Positions 1 to 11,275 of a stretch of 64,000 nucleotides of DNA are shown piece by piece. The DNA comes from Rhizomys pruinosus. Lineage: Eukaryota; Chordata; Mammalia; Rodentia; Spalacidae. The position numbers and the translations under genes are program-made. Location of the stretch: assembly GCA_009823505.1 (NCBI GenBank), contig VZQC01006583.1, forward strand, positions 232,753-296,752, written 5' to 3'. Numbering within the stretch: position 1 is the stretch's first letter; each line of letters starts with the position of its first letter. The notes below the pieces were generated by a model. It did no database searches. It saw only the letters and a program-made list of their open reading frames with translations, and was not told where the DNA came from.

Positions 1-21
1 AAAAAAAAAAAAAAAAAAAAA
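1..21. repeat. A-homopolymer at window start
   Basis: Twenty-one consecutive A residues run directly into L1 coding sequence. They may be an internal A-run or the tail of a neighbouring element cut by the window edge. Confidence 0.6.
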
Positions 22-258
22 GGAGTACTAATCAGAAAAGAAGAAGTTAAGCTATCCCTTTTTACAGAAGATATGATAGTTTACCTAAAGGATGCTAAAA
101 ACTCCACCAGAAAACTTCTAGAAACGATTAAGAGTTTCAGTAAAGTGGCAGGATACAAAATTAACCTGGAAAATGAGTAACATTTCTTTACAGCAACAAT
201 AAACAATTGGAGAAGGAATATAAGAAAACTGTCCCATTCACAATAGCCTCAAAAGTAA
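22..258 (+). mobile_element. L1 ORF2 fragment (reverse-transcriptase active-site region)
   Basis: The sense strand reads L1 ORF2 just around the catalytic site, then the conserved stretch coding for YLKDAKNSTRKLL and KINLE. The usual FADD catalytic motif is changed to F-T-E-D, and a stop follows shortly after, so it is inactive. It matches the parallel segments at 26140-26330 and 54190-54400 of this window. Both ends are truncated. Confidence 0.85.
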
Positions 259-404
259 TAATATGCTTGTGTTTGCTTTCTTGAATTTGCCAGTTTTGCA
301 CATAGCGAAACTGTATGTCATTTGCTCTTAAATATGCATTTCTTTAACTTCTGTGATTTGGGGTATTCTTAAGTTCAATTTTAAGTATTTTATTACTATT
401 TTAA

Positions 405-603
405 TGTTTATTTATTATTTTTATTTTATGTGTATGAGTGTATTACCTGAAAGTGTGTAAGTCCACCCAGGTAGGCTGGGCAGTTTCCTGAGAAGACAGA
501 AATGGTCATCAGATACCCAGAACTGGAGTTAAAGATGGTTGTAAGCTGCCATGTAGGTGATGGGAATTAAAACTGGGTCTTTTAAAAAAATTTTTTTTTA
601 ATT

Positions 604-642
<39 letters not shown>

Positions 643-916
643 TTTGAATGTGCTCTCTGCATGTAGGTTTGTGCACCCGTGTCATGCAATGCCGTGGAGG
701 TCAGAAGAGGGTATTGGATTCCCTTGGAACTGGAGTTCTCCTGGAATTGGAGTTACAGATGGTTCTCAGCAGCCATGTGGGTGCTTGGGATAGAACCCAG
801 GTCCTCTGCAAGAGCCGTCGGTGCTCTTAACCACTAGGCCATCTCTCCAGATCCAAAACTGGGTCTTTTGCAAGAACAGTAATTGTTCTTAACCTCTGAG
901 CCATCTCCCCAGCCAT
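405..916 (-). mobile_element. Older B2-class SINE, split by a younger B2
   Basis: Antisense B2-like sequence runs from the AT-rich tail (405-430) to the head, which ends in the typical 'gagccatct' motif near 900-916. It is interrupted at 584-854 by a younger B2. The 15-bp flank at 569-583 recurs at 855-869, marking the insertion point. Confidence 0.8.
584..854 (-). mobile_element. B2 SINE with 15-bp target-site duplication
   Basis: An antisense B2 with a (TTTA)n tail at about 603-645 and the head ending in 'gccatctctccag' near 850. The tRNA-related part with Pol III A/B-box-like sequence lies at about 770-850. It is flanked by identical 15-bp copies (569-583 and 855-869), so it inserted by L1-type target-primed reverse transcription. 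Confidence 0.92.
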
Positions 917-1170
917 CGATATTTATTATTTATTTATGATTTATTTATCTATTTATTTACTTATTTATTTATTTATTTATTTATATTTTCTATGTTTTAA
1001 TATTATGGAGTGCATGTGTGTTAGTTCATCCATGACATGCAGTGTTCCTGGAGGACAGAAGACAACATTGTGTTTCCCTGAACTGGAGTTATCTGCTATT
1101 GTTAGCTATCACATGGGTACTGGGATTTGTACCTGGGTCCTCTGCAAGATCAGTCTGTTAACTACTGACA
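917..1170 (-). mobile_element. Old B2/B3-class SINE with (TTTA)n tail
   Basis: A (TTTA)n tract at about 938-985 is followed by antisense SINE sequence with 'ggaggacagaagacaa', 'gaactggagtta' and 'cctgggtcctctgcaag'. It is diverged and lacks the clean head motif. Confidence 0.7.
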
Positions 1171-2465
1171 TACCTTTTTAAACAATTTCTGTGTTTTCAA
1201 CTTGTCTGTCAGACTATTTCCCTGTTAGTGATTTCTTTTTATTATTCAACACCTTTCCTATGATAGTACAATATCTTCAACCAATTTTTATTATATTTAA
1301 TTTATGTATATTTTTAGAAATATTCCACAGCTTAATACTTCATAAATATTTTGACTATGGAAAAATCATGATGAATATCCATAATTTGATAAACATCATA
1401 TTATATTATCTGGCACTGTTGGATTTTACTCTAATCTCTAGCAATTCAGCAGCCACTTAAAATTCATTTTTACTTAAACTGGGTTTATTTTGTATCTATA
1501 TTTAACAAAGTCACTTCAGAAGCTTAGTCCAAGCCCAGTTAATTTTACATTGATTCAGCCTCCTTTTTCCTCAAAAAATCTTAAAGGATAGTCAGGGTCA
1601 GACCAATTAAAGTAAAGGGTATCATGGAACTAGTGAGAGGTTAAAAAGTTTGTTTGGTTTGTTGATGACAAAATAGATTGTTTCTTCCTTTAATGAACAT
1701 GAGTAATGGCAAGTACTTTAATGATTCTATATCCTTCACAGAAAAGCCAAGGAAGTTGCCTTAGGGAGGTCAATTAATTTTTATGTCTTTTTAGTGTTCA
1801 TTTTATGGGTTTATATGGCCAAATTAATTAGCAACAAGACTATGGAGGAAAGCAGTATGCAAACATCTTGTTTTGTCAATGTGAGTAAGCATGACGTGGA
1901 ATAATTAATATATAGTTATTGCATGAATATAGTCAAGTGTTTTATGTGTTTTGAAACAAATTTTGGCTATGGAAAAGGCCATCATAACGTGTATTTATTA
2001 AAAGTCAGAACTATGATGATGGCATGTCTATTTATGATTGCAAAAAGAGGATTTACTCATTTCCTTATCTTTCACATGGAATAGACAAAGCAAATTCTCT
2101 ACTTTGGGACATTATTAGAAACTAAGAGTAATATAACTATCCATTTTTTGCTTAGTAGAATCATGTAAAACCTGTGAGATAGGTGATATATATATATATA
2201 TATCACATAATCACAAGATCTTAGTAATTTATAAAACAAGACTCATCTAGTGTCATTGGTTGTTTATGAATAAACCTTATGAATATTTCACTTTGTAGGA
2301 AAAATATTATCATTTGGTAACCACTTTCTGCATCAGAGTGTTTTTTTTGGTAAGCATTTCAAGTAACTCATTGTGGGTTAAGCAAAAAGGGATTTATTAA
2401 GATATTAGGATATTCACAGAATTATGAAGGTTGAGAACTAGCCAGATGTTAATCAGTAAGAAGTG
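1171..2465. other. Unassigned AT-rich sequence
   Basis: I recognise no gene and no repeat family here. There is a short (TA)n run at about 2188-2206. Open frames are short and lack any recognisable motif. Confidence 0.5.
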
Positions 2466-2655
2466 TGTCTCAGGGTTGGAGAGAGGGCTCAGCAGTTAAG
2501 AGCATTGATTACCCTTGCAGAGGACCCAGGGTCGATTCTGAGCACCCACATTGTGGCTAAGAACTGTCTTTAACTCCATTGTACGATACTGGTGCACCAA
2601 CCTACATGCATACAGTACTCTCATACACATAAAAAATAATATTATTTATTAAAAG
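2466..2655 (+). mobile_element. B2 SINE, diverged
   Basis: Sense B2: the head 'ttggagagagggctcagcag' is followed by 'cttgcagaggacccaggg', the 'aactgtctttaactcc' body and the 'catacacataaaaaataa' tail. About 25-30 bases of the body before the tail are missing compared with the copies at 13.98 and 14.99 kb. Confidence 0.88.
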
Positions 2656-4380
2656 TGTGTCTCAAACCTTAATTTAATGACAAGAACATAGATGCTGGTA
2701 TTTAATAACTAACCTCAGTATCTCCCTATAACAATGTCCCCAACAGTTTCTGGTAATGGATCCCTCTGTTTCTCTGCATTCTTAATTCATGAAGAAAAGT
2801 GATGATCCATCCTTTCATGGCAGCCACCCCTGAATTTTCACTAGCAGCAAGCATCTTTATACTAGAGTCTGGGAAACAGGATTCTGTCTTGACTAATTCG
2901 GAGATTGGATATAAAGCAGCTAGCACTGACAACCTATCTAGTAGAGGACATTTCTTCAATTTAACAAGGGTAATATAAAGACTGTTCGAAATCTTTAAAA
3001 AAGTCAAATGTCCATTAATACATATATGTGCCAGAGGCTATGCTCAAACTTTTAGGTAATTGATTTACTGTTCTGTACTGCAAATAAGAGAATGGGGAAA
3101 GATGGACACCAAACACCTAGATCACAGTAATTGGACAATTACCTTATTGTTAGTCAAAAGTCGCACCGAGTTCTCCTAATGCTGGTACTGTCAAACATCT
3201 CTAGCTATGTCCTTAACTATATATATAATAAATTGGAGGGTCTATGTTTTTTCTATAGATAATATGTACAGACAAATTGTCTAGGATTTGAACATTTTAA
3301 TTATTTCCACATGCAAAATATGGAAATACACATATGGAGCTTTTAAAAATATTAGTGCTCTGAGAATCTTTTATAAAACCCATGGTGATTACATTTTTGG
3401 AAAGAGAACATGTTTCCCTAAATTACACATACAACTAGACTATTTTCCTTTAACAAGTTAAACACTCATCTTATTACAAATAGTAAAAGTTTATTTGTGT
3501 GAAACTATATTCTTATGTTATAAATAATGTAATTTGAAAATATTAAATCATTCTCTGAATAAACTACCATTAACCTGATTAAGTAGGGCAATTACACCAT
3601 TACTTGTACACTAAATTTATGATGAAATCATGAAATACCTCAGAAATGATTGAAATAATATAATTAATATCCAATTTATATTTAAACATTAATGTATTAA
3701 ATAGGCTAATAAAATATTAAACATAATGCAATGTTGTTTTTTAATGAAATGTTTACAAAAGCAAACAAGCCATTGTTTTTTGTTTCACTGAAACCACAAT
3801 CTGTAAATCCATAAGCTCCACTCCTTTATTTTAAGAAGCTTTGCAACAACATAGTCAGGAACCAAAGAGTGAAAATCTATGGGAAAGCTAATGATCTTTG
3901 AAAATTTTCCCTAATGAGTAATTTGTGGCTCAGTGGATTTCAAGAGATTATTGGTTTTGGAAATGGATTCTATCAACGAAGGAGATAATGAAAACCATTA
4001 GGGCTTAATAAAATAAAACAGTAAATTTGTAACATATACAAGCACTGGACATGTTTTCTACTTTCCACACAAATTAAAAGTCTTGTTTGAGAACAAACCT
4101 ATGAAAATTTCACTAGTTGTGTATAATTATGTCCATACATTATAACAAAAAATTACATTGAATTACATAGGAATGGACAAATGTCATAAGCCAGAAATGT
4201 AATGCAATGTGAGCATGCAAGATTTCTTCAACTACTTGACATAACATAATCAACTAATTCACATATGGATTTTATTATAATATTTTCTTACAAGAAAATG
4301 TTCTATTATATAACCATCTAAAAATAGTTCCCAGCATCATTTACAGTTTGTTATCCCAGTGTTCAGATGCAATTATTATT
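2656..4380. other. Unassigned AT-rich sequence
   Basis: No recognisable gene or young repeat. A 93-codon antisense frame (2726-3007) has no motif I know and no supporting splice or promoter context, so it is not called as a gene. Confidence 0.5.
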
Positions 4381-4384
4381 ATTA

Positions 4385-4561
4385 TTTTTTTTTTTTATTT
4401 TTATTTATTTATTTATTTTTTTTTAGACAGGGTCTCTCTATACCTCCAGCTGCTGTCCTGGAACTCACTCCTTATACCAGGCCGGCCTTAAACTCACAGA
4501 GATCTGCCTGCCTCTGCCACCCGAGTGCTGGGATTAAAGGCATGTACCACCAAGCCTGGCC
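4385..4561 (-). mobile_element. B1 SINE with poly(T) (antisense A-tail)
   Basis: A T-rich tract at 4385-4424 precedes antisense B1: 'agacagggtctc', 'ctgtcctggaactcact', 'aggccggcc' and 'gtgctgggattaaaggc', ending in 'ccaagcctggcc'. This is the 7SL-derived monomer. It abuts the head half of a B2, suggesting that one inserted into the other. Confidence 0.9.
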
Positions 4562-4664
4562 AAAGAAAGTTCTTAGCCGCCATGTGGATGCTGGGAATCA
4601 AACCCTGGTGCTCTGCAAGAGCAGTCAGTGCTCTTAACTGCTGAGCCATCTCTCCAGCCCCGCA
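4562..4664 (-). mobile_element. B2 SINE head half
   Basis: Antisense B2 tRNA-related head: 'ttcttagccgccatgtggatg', 'ctctgcaagagcagtcagtg' and 'gagccatctctccagcccc'. The 3' half that should lie upstream is missing at the B1 junction. Confidence 0.88.
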
Positions 4665-4820
4665 ATTTTTATTTCTTAAATTTTAATATTTTCCCATTTT
4701 TTTCTTATCTGTTCTCTCCCTCAATATATCTTTGATATTTAGGTCAATGTTTCCTAAACATTCAGAAAAAAAATGAATAGACTAGAGTGAGAATGGTAGT
4801 ATTTTCAAAAGTGTAGGTTA

Positions 4821-4945
4821 CTTTTGAGTGTGAGTCCCATGCAGCCCAGGCTAGCCTGAGACTTGCTATGTGAATGCGGATGCCTGAACATTCTTGATCC
4901 ACCTGCCACCATCTCACAAATGTTGGAATTTTACCTTTGCACTGA
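4821..4945 (-). mobile_element. Old B1-like (7SL-type) SINE, diverged
   Basis: Features of antisense 7SL-SINE sequence are visible: 'gcagcccaggctagcctgag', then 'gatccacctgccaccatctc' and a decayed 'aaatgttggaatt'. It is much more diverged than the other B1 copies here and may be a proto-B1. Confidence 0.6.
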
Positions 4946-6031
4946 CATGACTCCTTGAGTTTGACAACTTTTTTCCTGCTGGGAATAAATATGTATGCCA
5001 TCACAGAAAAGCAAGTTTAAATGTTATTAAGAAGCAAGTTAAAACCAGTTACTAGTGAAAATCTTTATAAAAAGTTTATAGTATTTCTTTGGAAATATAA
5101 AATATATAAAATAATAAAATATCTCTTTAAAGTTAGTATATCAATGTACAAATAATGTTCCATAAATCTCATCTGACATTTGATGGTTGGTTTAGTACAT
5201 GACCTTTCCAAATTCTATGCTGCTTTTATGTATGAATCCTCCATACACTTTGAATGTTTCCACTATCCTTATGTACTGATATCCCCAGAGTTTCTAGCAA
5301 AATTGGTGAAATTTTGTAATCTATTCCTGGCTCTTAAAATCTGATCTAAGTATGTGAATAATAAGATTAATTCAGATGTAATTTCATAATTATTAGGAGT
5401 AATTTTGTTGACTATGAAGATATAAACAAAGTAACCCAAGGACACACATGTACTATATTTCATGTCAGTTAGTTTGAAATGCTAAGAGATTTAGATCAAT
5501 TTTGTAAATGAAAAAAAACTTATTTCATAGTAGCTAATTCATTTTCACAAGAATGGCTTTTCTTCTGATATGTTAGAAAATACTCAAAAGTCTATCAAAA
5601 TTGCCAAAATGAATTTAAATTCTTGAAATTAGGAACATGTTCATGCTCTGGGTGTATGTATTTGGATATTTTGTTGCATATAATTATCTTTGTTTTGCAT
5701 AGATTTATACTCAATGATAATTTAGAAGAACCTTTAGACTAGTGTTAAGTTTTAAATGGAAATATGGGATAGTTAATATTTAAAATTGGGGTAGCTGATG
5801 TCACTCAAACCTGTCTTAACTCCCAATGATATGATTTTCATCTGAACTCTCTAGGCAGAGCAAGCTGAGCTTGACATCATTGAGATCCAACTGTCTTTAT
5901 CTCCTAAGTGCTGAGATCAATGTGGCAGCAAAGCACCACAACGACCTCATATTTTTTCATTTAAAATGTATTATCTTATTACATCAATGTTTGAATATTT
6001 TTAAAATTTAAAGAGATAGTACATGTTTATT
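4946..6031. other. Unassigned AT-rich sequence with a possible ancient B1 remnant
   Basis: Mostly unrecognised. At about 5850-5945 the order 'gagatccaactgtctttatc' then 'cctaagtgctgagatcaa' resembles a heavily decayed antisense B1. I see no gene. Confidence 0.45.
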
Positions 6032-6332
6032 TGTGTTAGTTACTTTTCTCTTGCTGTGGTAAAGCACTGTGACCGAGAGAACATAGAGATCCAGTGGTAA
6101 GAGTCCATAATAGCAGGTAGAGCCATACTGGAAGGAGATGGCCAGAGCAAAGAGCTGAGTTGAACGTTCAAATGTTCAAGCAGGCACAGGAAATGGAGAG
6201 CTATTGGAAATGAAGCAAGGCTTAAATACTGTCAAACCCAACACATCCCCTTGATGTGCATTCTGTGGCTTGGCTACAGCCTTTAAAGCATCCCTCTGGG
6301 CCTATGGTCACACACTCATTCAAATTACCACA
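6032..6332 (-). mobile_element. MaLR-type solo LTR (ORR1/MT-like), diverged
   Basis: On the plus strand it starts 'tgtgttagttacttttctct', continues with 'gctgtggtaaagcac', and ends 'cactcattcaaattaccaca'. These are the two ends of an ORR1-like LTR in antisense (TG...CA termini). The middle is diverged from the copies at 26.5, 28.3, 33.0, 40.9 and 62.4 kb. I see no clear target-site duplication. Confidence 0.7.
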
Positions 6333-6423
6333 CTTTTTAATTGATTTAGCAACTATTCATTAAATGCACAATTTTTTGGAAGAATAGCTATTGAGAATAC
6401 AATTGTAAAAAAAAAAAGTGCTT

Positions 6424-6505
6424 TTCATTGCACGACACGGGTGCACAGACCTACATGCAGACAGTACATTCATACACATAAATAAATAAAAATTAAAAAA
6501 AAATT
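6424..6505 (+). mobile_element. B2 SINE 3' fragment
   Basis: Only the 3' part is present: 'cattgcacgacacgggtgca', then 'acctacatgcagacagtac' and the 'catacacataaataaataaa' tail. The tRNA-related head is absent. Confidence 0.88.
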
Positions 6506-6975
6506 AATGTGCTTTTATTTATAGAATTGGTAGGCCAACAAATACCCTCTGACATTGCAAGTGGGTCCTTTGCTGCAGTTGGACTACGCTCTCAATGTTC
6601 TCAGATTTACGGAAAATATTTGTGGCCTTGCCAGGATAGATTGTTAATTCTATCCTACACACCAGATGGGCCTCCAGTATTTCCTGTAAACATCATATGT
6701 AGCTCCTTGTTTATAAGGTTGTCGAAGGTGGACTGGTAGGTGGAAGCTCTTATTAGAAGCAATCTTTATTTATATTTTAAACAATACAATTAATTTCACT
6801 AGAAGGACACATATAAGACCAACAATTGTGCGTACATGTGACCTTCAATGTTTTCCTTGGGCAGTGGCTTGCCAGTACTGGCCCAAGTCTTGTCTTCACA
6901 CATACCTGTCTAGTCTGGATATCTCATTCCAAAGTAGCAGCACTTTTTTAGATCATTTTTCATTTTTAATTAATA
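6506..6975. other. Unassigned sequence
   Basis: A 76-codon sense frame (6509-6739) follows a pyrimidine-rich 'ttttatttatag', but I do not recognise the translation and see no exon partner. No repeat identified. Confidence 0.4.
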
Positions 6976-7165
6976 TTTATTGATGTTTTATATATTTAAT
7001 ACATCATTTTTCATTTCTGTTCAGGCATATTCCCTTATCCCTTCCCCCCACTCCACCCCCATCCCATCCCAGATCATGCATTCTGCCATAACTTTCCTGC
7101 ATCTTTCTCTCAGTCTTTTTTATGCTTAGGAATTCACATTTTCCTCTGTTAATTTAGCAGCACTT
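6976..7165 (-). mobile_element. L1 3'-UTR-like fragment with C-rich (antisense polypurine) tract
   Basis: The segment holds 'catcatttttcatttctg', a C-rich run at about 7040-7072, then 'gatcatgcattctgccata' and 'ctgcatctttctctcagtc'. The same order recurs at 55110-55260 and 60485-60605, and in reverse at 60728-60872. Read antisense it is a G-rich tract followed by an A-rich end, as in mammalian L1 3' UTRs. The L1 assignment is an inference. Confidence 0.6.
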
Positions 7166-7356
7166 TTATGCATCTTCCTTAGGACCTCCTATTCTGTTGT
7201 GTCCCCTTAGTACTTTTAATTTCATCCTCTGTTCTCATTGCAAACTATGTGAACAACCTGCATTGTTCACTATCACACAACCATAGAAAAATGGTTGAGG
7301 AAGAAGTCTTAAAAGTGCCATATATAATAAATCTATATTTGAGTTACGTTATTCTT

Positions 7357-7591
7357 TTTTTTTTAAAGGTTTTTTTTTTTTTATTTTATTTATTTCTGTA
7401 TGTGTGAATGTACTGCCTGCGTGCAAGTTTGTGCACCCGTGTCGTGCAATGCCGCGGAGGTCAGAAGAGGGCGTCGGATTCCCCTGGAACTGGAGTTAAA
7501 GATGGTTCTTAGCTGCCATGTGGGTGCTGGGATCGAACCCGGGTCCTCTGCAAGAGCGGTCGGCGCTCTTAACCGCTAGGCCATCTCTCCA
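7357..7591 (-). mobile_element. B2 SINE, least-decayed copy, 16-bp target-site duplication
   Basis: Antisense B2 from a T-rich tail to the head ending 'gccatctctccag'. It retains many CpGs ('gcaatgccgcggagg', 'gagcggtcggcgctctt', 'aaccgctagg'), which normally decay fast, so it is the youngest-looking SINE in the window. Identical 16-bp flanks at 7341-7356 and 7592-7607 prove the insertion. The Pol III box region looks intact. Confidence 0.95.
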
Positions 7592-7607
7592 GAGTTACGT
7601 TATTCTT

Positions 7608-8999
7608 AAAAATGAAAAGTTACATGGAAATTTTTCCTACATATTCTTCTCTCATTTGAGATAATACTTTTCAGTGAACTGTTACAATGACAATTTTCAT
7701 GAAAGTAGAAAGAACACAAAAATAGCAAGGATAACATATTCATCAAAATTTTACATTAACAGATATATCTTTTTTACCTCTCATTATTGTTAACTGAATT
7801 TATGCATAAAATTCCTATGAATCAGTTTATAGCTACTAAAAGTTTTTAAATTTCCTTGTCAAGATTGAATATTAATGGAAATAAAAAAAGGCAGAGGAAC
7901 AAGGGAGTGAGTAAAATACAATAGTACAGTCAGTGTTCTGACTATTCTATTAAAAACAAAAAACTATTAAGCCATTAAAGATTATAAATCTAGCCATTAA
8001 AGGTAATGTCTTTATTAGTAGCAGTTCCAAATCTTGGCCATATTTGAAAATTGTAAAATCTTTATGCAATCATAAAATCTTAAGTACCTCTACTAAGGTA
8101 GAGGTACTTTGATAAAACACATTTATTATTCAAGAAAACATTTTGCCAGGGAAAATTTCCAACCCTACAAAATAGTCTGTAAAGCATTAGAAAATTATTT
8201 CCTACATGACATCTGCTTAATAATCTACATAATAGCAATCTTTCATCTATTTTAAAAGATATAGATAATAATGTGGAAAGTGATGTATGGAAAGTCTGTA
8301 ACTTCATAAAGACACATTTTATTTTTGTCATAGATAGGCCCAATACATATATTCTTGAAAGTTCTAGAAATGTAAAAACTTTCAAGGAAAATAAACAAAG
8401 AGATTTCAAATAAAAACTAAAGTTCAAGAATATTTGGATATTTTGGGGTAATAAATGAGGAGACTAACAAAACAAAAATAAATAACTTAAACAACCAGTA
8501 TTAAAATAAAAAATGTACCTTTCTAGTTTCAGACTTTCATCAAAAATACCAAAATTTAATAACTATTGAATAAAATGTGGTACAATATGATACTCTGACA
8601 AAACTTGCAGTATTATAGTATTACATTTTTATAGCCACCTGTTAATATTACATTTTATTTTATCTAAGCATTTTAGAAAATGATCCATAAGAACTTAACC
8701 CTGGAAAAAAATCCTTAAAATTCTATTAATATATAAATATACACTATTCTAGATTCTTAGTCAAGTAGCACCAATGCAATATTCTTAGGATTGACATGAA
8801 AATATTTGTTAAAGGTATAAATAAATTAAAAACAAATTAACCCCGATAGATTGATTATATCATTTGATTAGATTTTTGCCTTCTTGACTTTTTTCTTTTA
8901 ACACAGAAGAAGTTGATGAAGAAAGACTAAAAGCAGGAAAAAAATGCTTGTAAGAAATAAGGGCATAAAGACAATTGTTCACCAAGTTTCAATTCTGTC

Positions 9000-9003
<4 letters not shown>
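7608..9003. other. Unassigned AT-rich sequence
   Basis: No gene or repeat family recognised. It contains a perfect 12-bp inverted repeat at 8082-8109, reported under findings. Confidence 0.5.

Positions 9004-9053
<50 letters not shown>
9004..9053. repeat. (CT)n microsatellite
   Basis: About 24 uninterrupted TC dinucleotides, ending in 'tttgtttg' just before the inverted L1. Confidence 0.97.
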
Positions 9054-9056
<3 letters not shown>

Positions 9057-9082
9057 TTTGATGAGTACATAAAATGTCATAA

Positions 9083-10336
9083 TTTTACGATATTAATTCT
9101 TCCAATTCATGAACATGGAAATTCCTTCCATTTTCTGTTGTCTTTTTTCAATTTCTTCAATGTTTTAAATTTTTCGTTGTAGAGATCTTTAGTTTCCTTG
9201 GTCAAGTTTATTCAGAGATATTTGGGAGGGCTATTGCAAGTAGGAAGGTCTTCCTGTATTTCTTTTCCAATTGCTTGTTATTGGTATAAAGAAAAGCTAT
9301 TATTTTTTTCTAAGTTAATTTTGTATTCTGCGACATTACTGAATCTGTTAAACTTTTGTAGGAGTTTTCTGGTGGCGTTTTTAGCATCCCTTAGGTAAAC
9401 TTTTTTTTTGTCATCAGCAAAAAGGCATAGGTTGACCTCCTCTTTTCCAATTAGTACTCCTTTAATTCCCCTATCTTTTTTTATTGCTCTGGCAAATGTT
9501 TCAAGCACTATATTAAAAAGGAATGGCTATAGGGGGCTGCCTTGTCAGATTCCCCACTTTAAGGAGAATTCTTCTAATTTTTCACCATTAAGAATGTTGT
9601 TGGCTGTGGGTTTGATGTATATGGTTTTGATTATGTTGAGGAATGTTCCCTACAGTCCAATTCCCTCTAGGACTTGAAACATGAAGGCCTTTTCCACCCC
9701 AATTGAGATGAGCAAGTGTTTTTTTGTCTTTCAGTCCATTTTGTGCTTCATGACATTTATTGGTTTATGTATGTAGAACCATCATCCCTGAATCTCAAGT
9801 ATCAATCTTACTTGGTCATGATGGATGGCATTTTTGATGTGTGCCTGTATGTGGATTGCAAGTATTTTGTTGAGTATTTTTTCCTCTATGTTCATTAATG
9901 AACTGGATCTGTAGTTTTCTTTTTTGGTTGTAGTGCCTAGTTTTGATATTAGTGTGAGGCTGGCTTCATAGAAGCAATTTGGGAGATTTCCCTGTGCTTT
10001 TATCCTTTTGAATAATTTGAGTAATAATGGTTGTAATTTAAATGCCTTATAGAATCCTGCCATAAATCCATCTTGGTATGGGCTTCTTTTAGTTGGGAGA
10101 TTTTGAATTACTGTTTTGAGTTTCCTCATATGTTATGGGTCAGTTTAAGATGCCTTCTTTGTTAAGCTTGATTGACATCCATGATTTCAGATATTCATCC
10201 ATTTCTCATAGTTTTCAAATTTAGTAGAGTATAGTTCTTAAAAAATATTCTCATATGATTATCTGGATCTTTTTGTTATCTGTTGTAAGTTTTCCCTTTT
10301 CATCTTAAATTTTTTTGATTCAGAGTTGCTTTCTTT
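9083..10336 (-). mobile_element. L1 ORF2 fragment, inverted 5' part of a rearranged L1
   Basis: Antisense ORF2 reverse-transcriptase region. The minus-strand frames at 9782-10129 and 9278-9508 carry RT motifs, including the catalytic LFADD and then YLRDAKNATRKLL. Stops and frameshifts interrupt it. It meets sense L1 sequence at 10337, giving a head-to-head join typical of twin priming. Confidence 0.9.
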
Positions 10337-11275
10337 CTTCACCCTGTACAAAAATCAACTAAAAATGGATCAAAGAAAGACCTCAATGTGAAAACTTAAT
10401 CTCTGAAGATGACAGAAGAAAATCTTGGTAGTAGCCTACAAGATACAGTCCTAGGAAAAGGCTTTTTAAAAATCAGACATTCATTTCACAGGAAATAAGG
10501 TCAACAATAGACAAATGGGATCTCATTAAACTCAAATGCTTCTGTACAGCAAAAGAAACAAAGAAATGAAGGAAAACCCCACATCGTGGATGAGAACCTT
10601 CACCTGTGATACATCTGACAGAGGATTAACGTCCAAAAAAAAAAAAAAAAAAAAAAAACATGGAGCAAGAAAAAAAGACCCAATCAAAATATGGAGTAAA
10701 GTGCTGAACACAAACTTCACAAAAGAAGAAATAATGATACCAGGAAACATTTTAAAAAGTGTTCAACATCACTAATAATTAAGGAAATGAAAATTAAAGC
10801 CACACTAAGTTTTCATCTTATCCCCGTAAGGCTGGGTATCATCAAGAAAACAAATGATACCAAATGCTAGAAAAGTTGTGGGGAATGGACAACCACCCAT
10901 TCGCTGCTGGTGCAAATGCAACATGCAAATGCTGATGCAAATGCAACATGCACATCTATGTTTTTTTTCTTATCGTAGTTGTTTGATTTTCGTTTTGTTT
11001 TGTTTTGCTTTTTTTCTCTTTTTGAGACAGGATTTCCCTGTAGCACCATCTGTCCTAGAATTCACTCTGTAGACCACGCTGGCTTTGAACTCATAGAGAA
11101 CTGGGTGGTACATCTACATCATGGATTTCTATGCAGTGGTATAGAAAGATGACATCATGAACTTTGCAGGCAAATGGGTGGAACTAGAAACATTATGCTA
11201 AATGAAGTAACACATTCCCAGAGAAACAATGTAAGCTGACCCTCATTTGTGGATTCTAGAACCAAAACTCTATTT
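10337..11275 (+). mobile_element. L1 ORF2 C-terminal region, 3' part of the rearranged L1
   Basis: Sense ORF2 from the region coding for 'QKSTKNGSKK' to the C-terminal KDDIMNFAGKWVELE-like segment at 11140-11200. It contains an A-run at 10636-10659 and is interrupted by an antisense B1 at about 10964-11100. Stops and frameshifts are present, so it is not functional. Confidence 0.88.
10964..11100 (-). mobile_element. B1 SINE fragment inside L1
   Basis: A T-rich tail (10964-11020) leads into antisense B1: 'tttgagacaggatttccctg', 'gtcctagaattcactctgta' and 'ggctttgaactcatagaga'. The 5' third of the B1 is missing where L1 resumes. Confidence 0.85.

Noticed and set aside
2726..3007. 93-codon antisense open frame outside recognised repeats
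   Set aside because: No motif, no splice or promoter context and no second exon. Frames of this length occur by chance in 64 kb.
6509..6739. 76-codon sense frame after a splice-acceptor-like 'ttttatttatag'
   Set aside because: The translation is not recognised, has no partner exon and starts next to a B2 tail. I could not support an exon.
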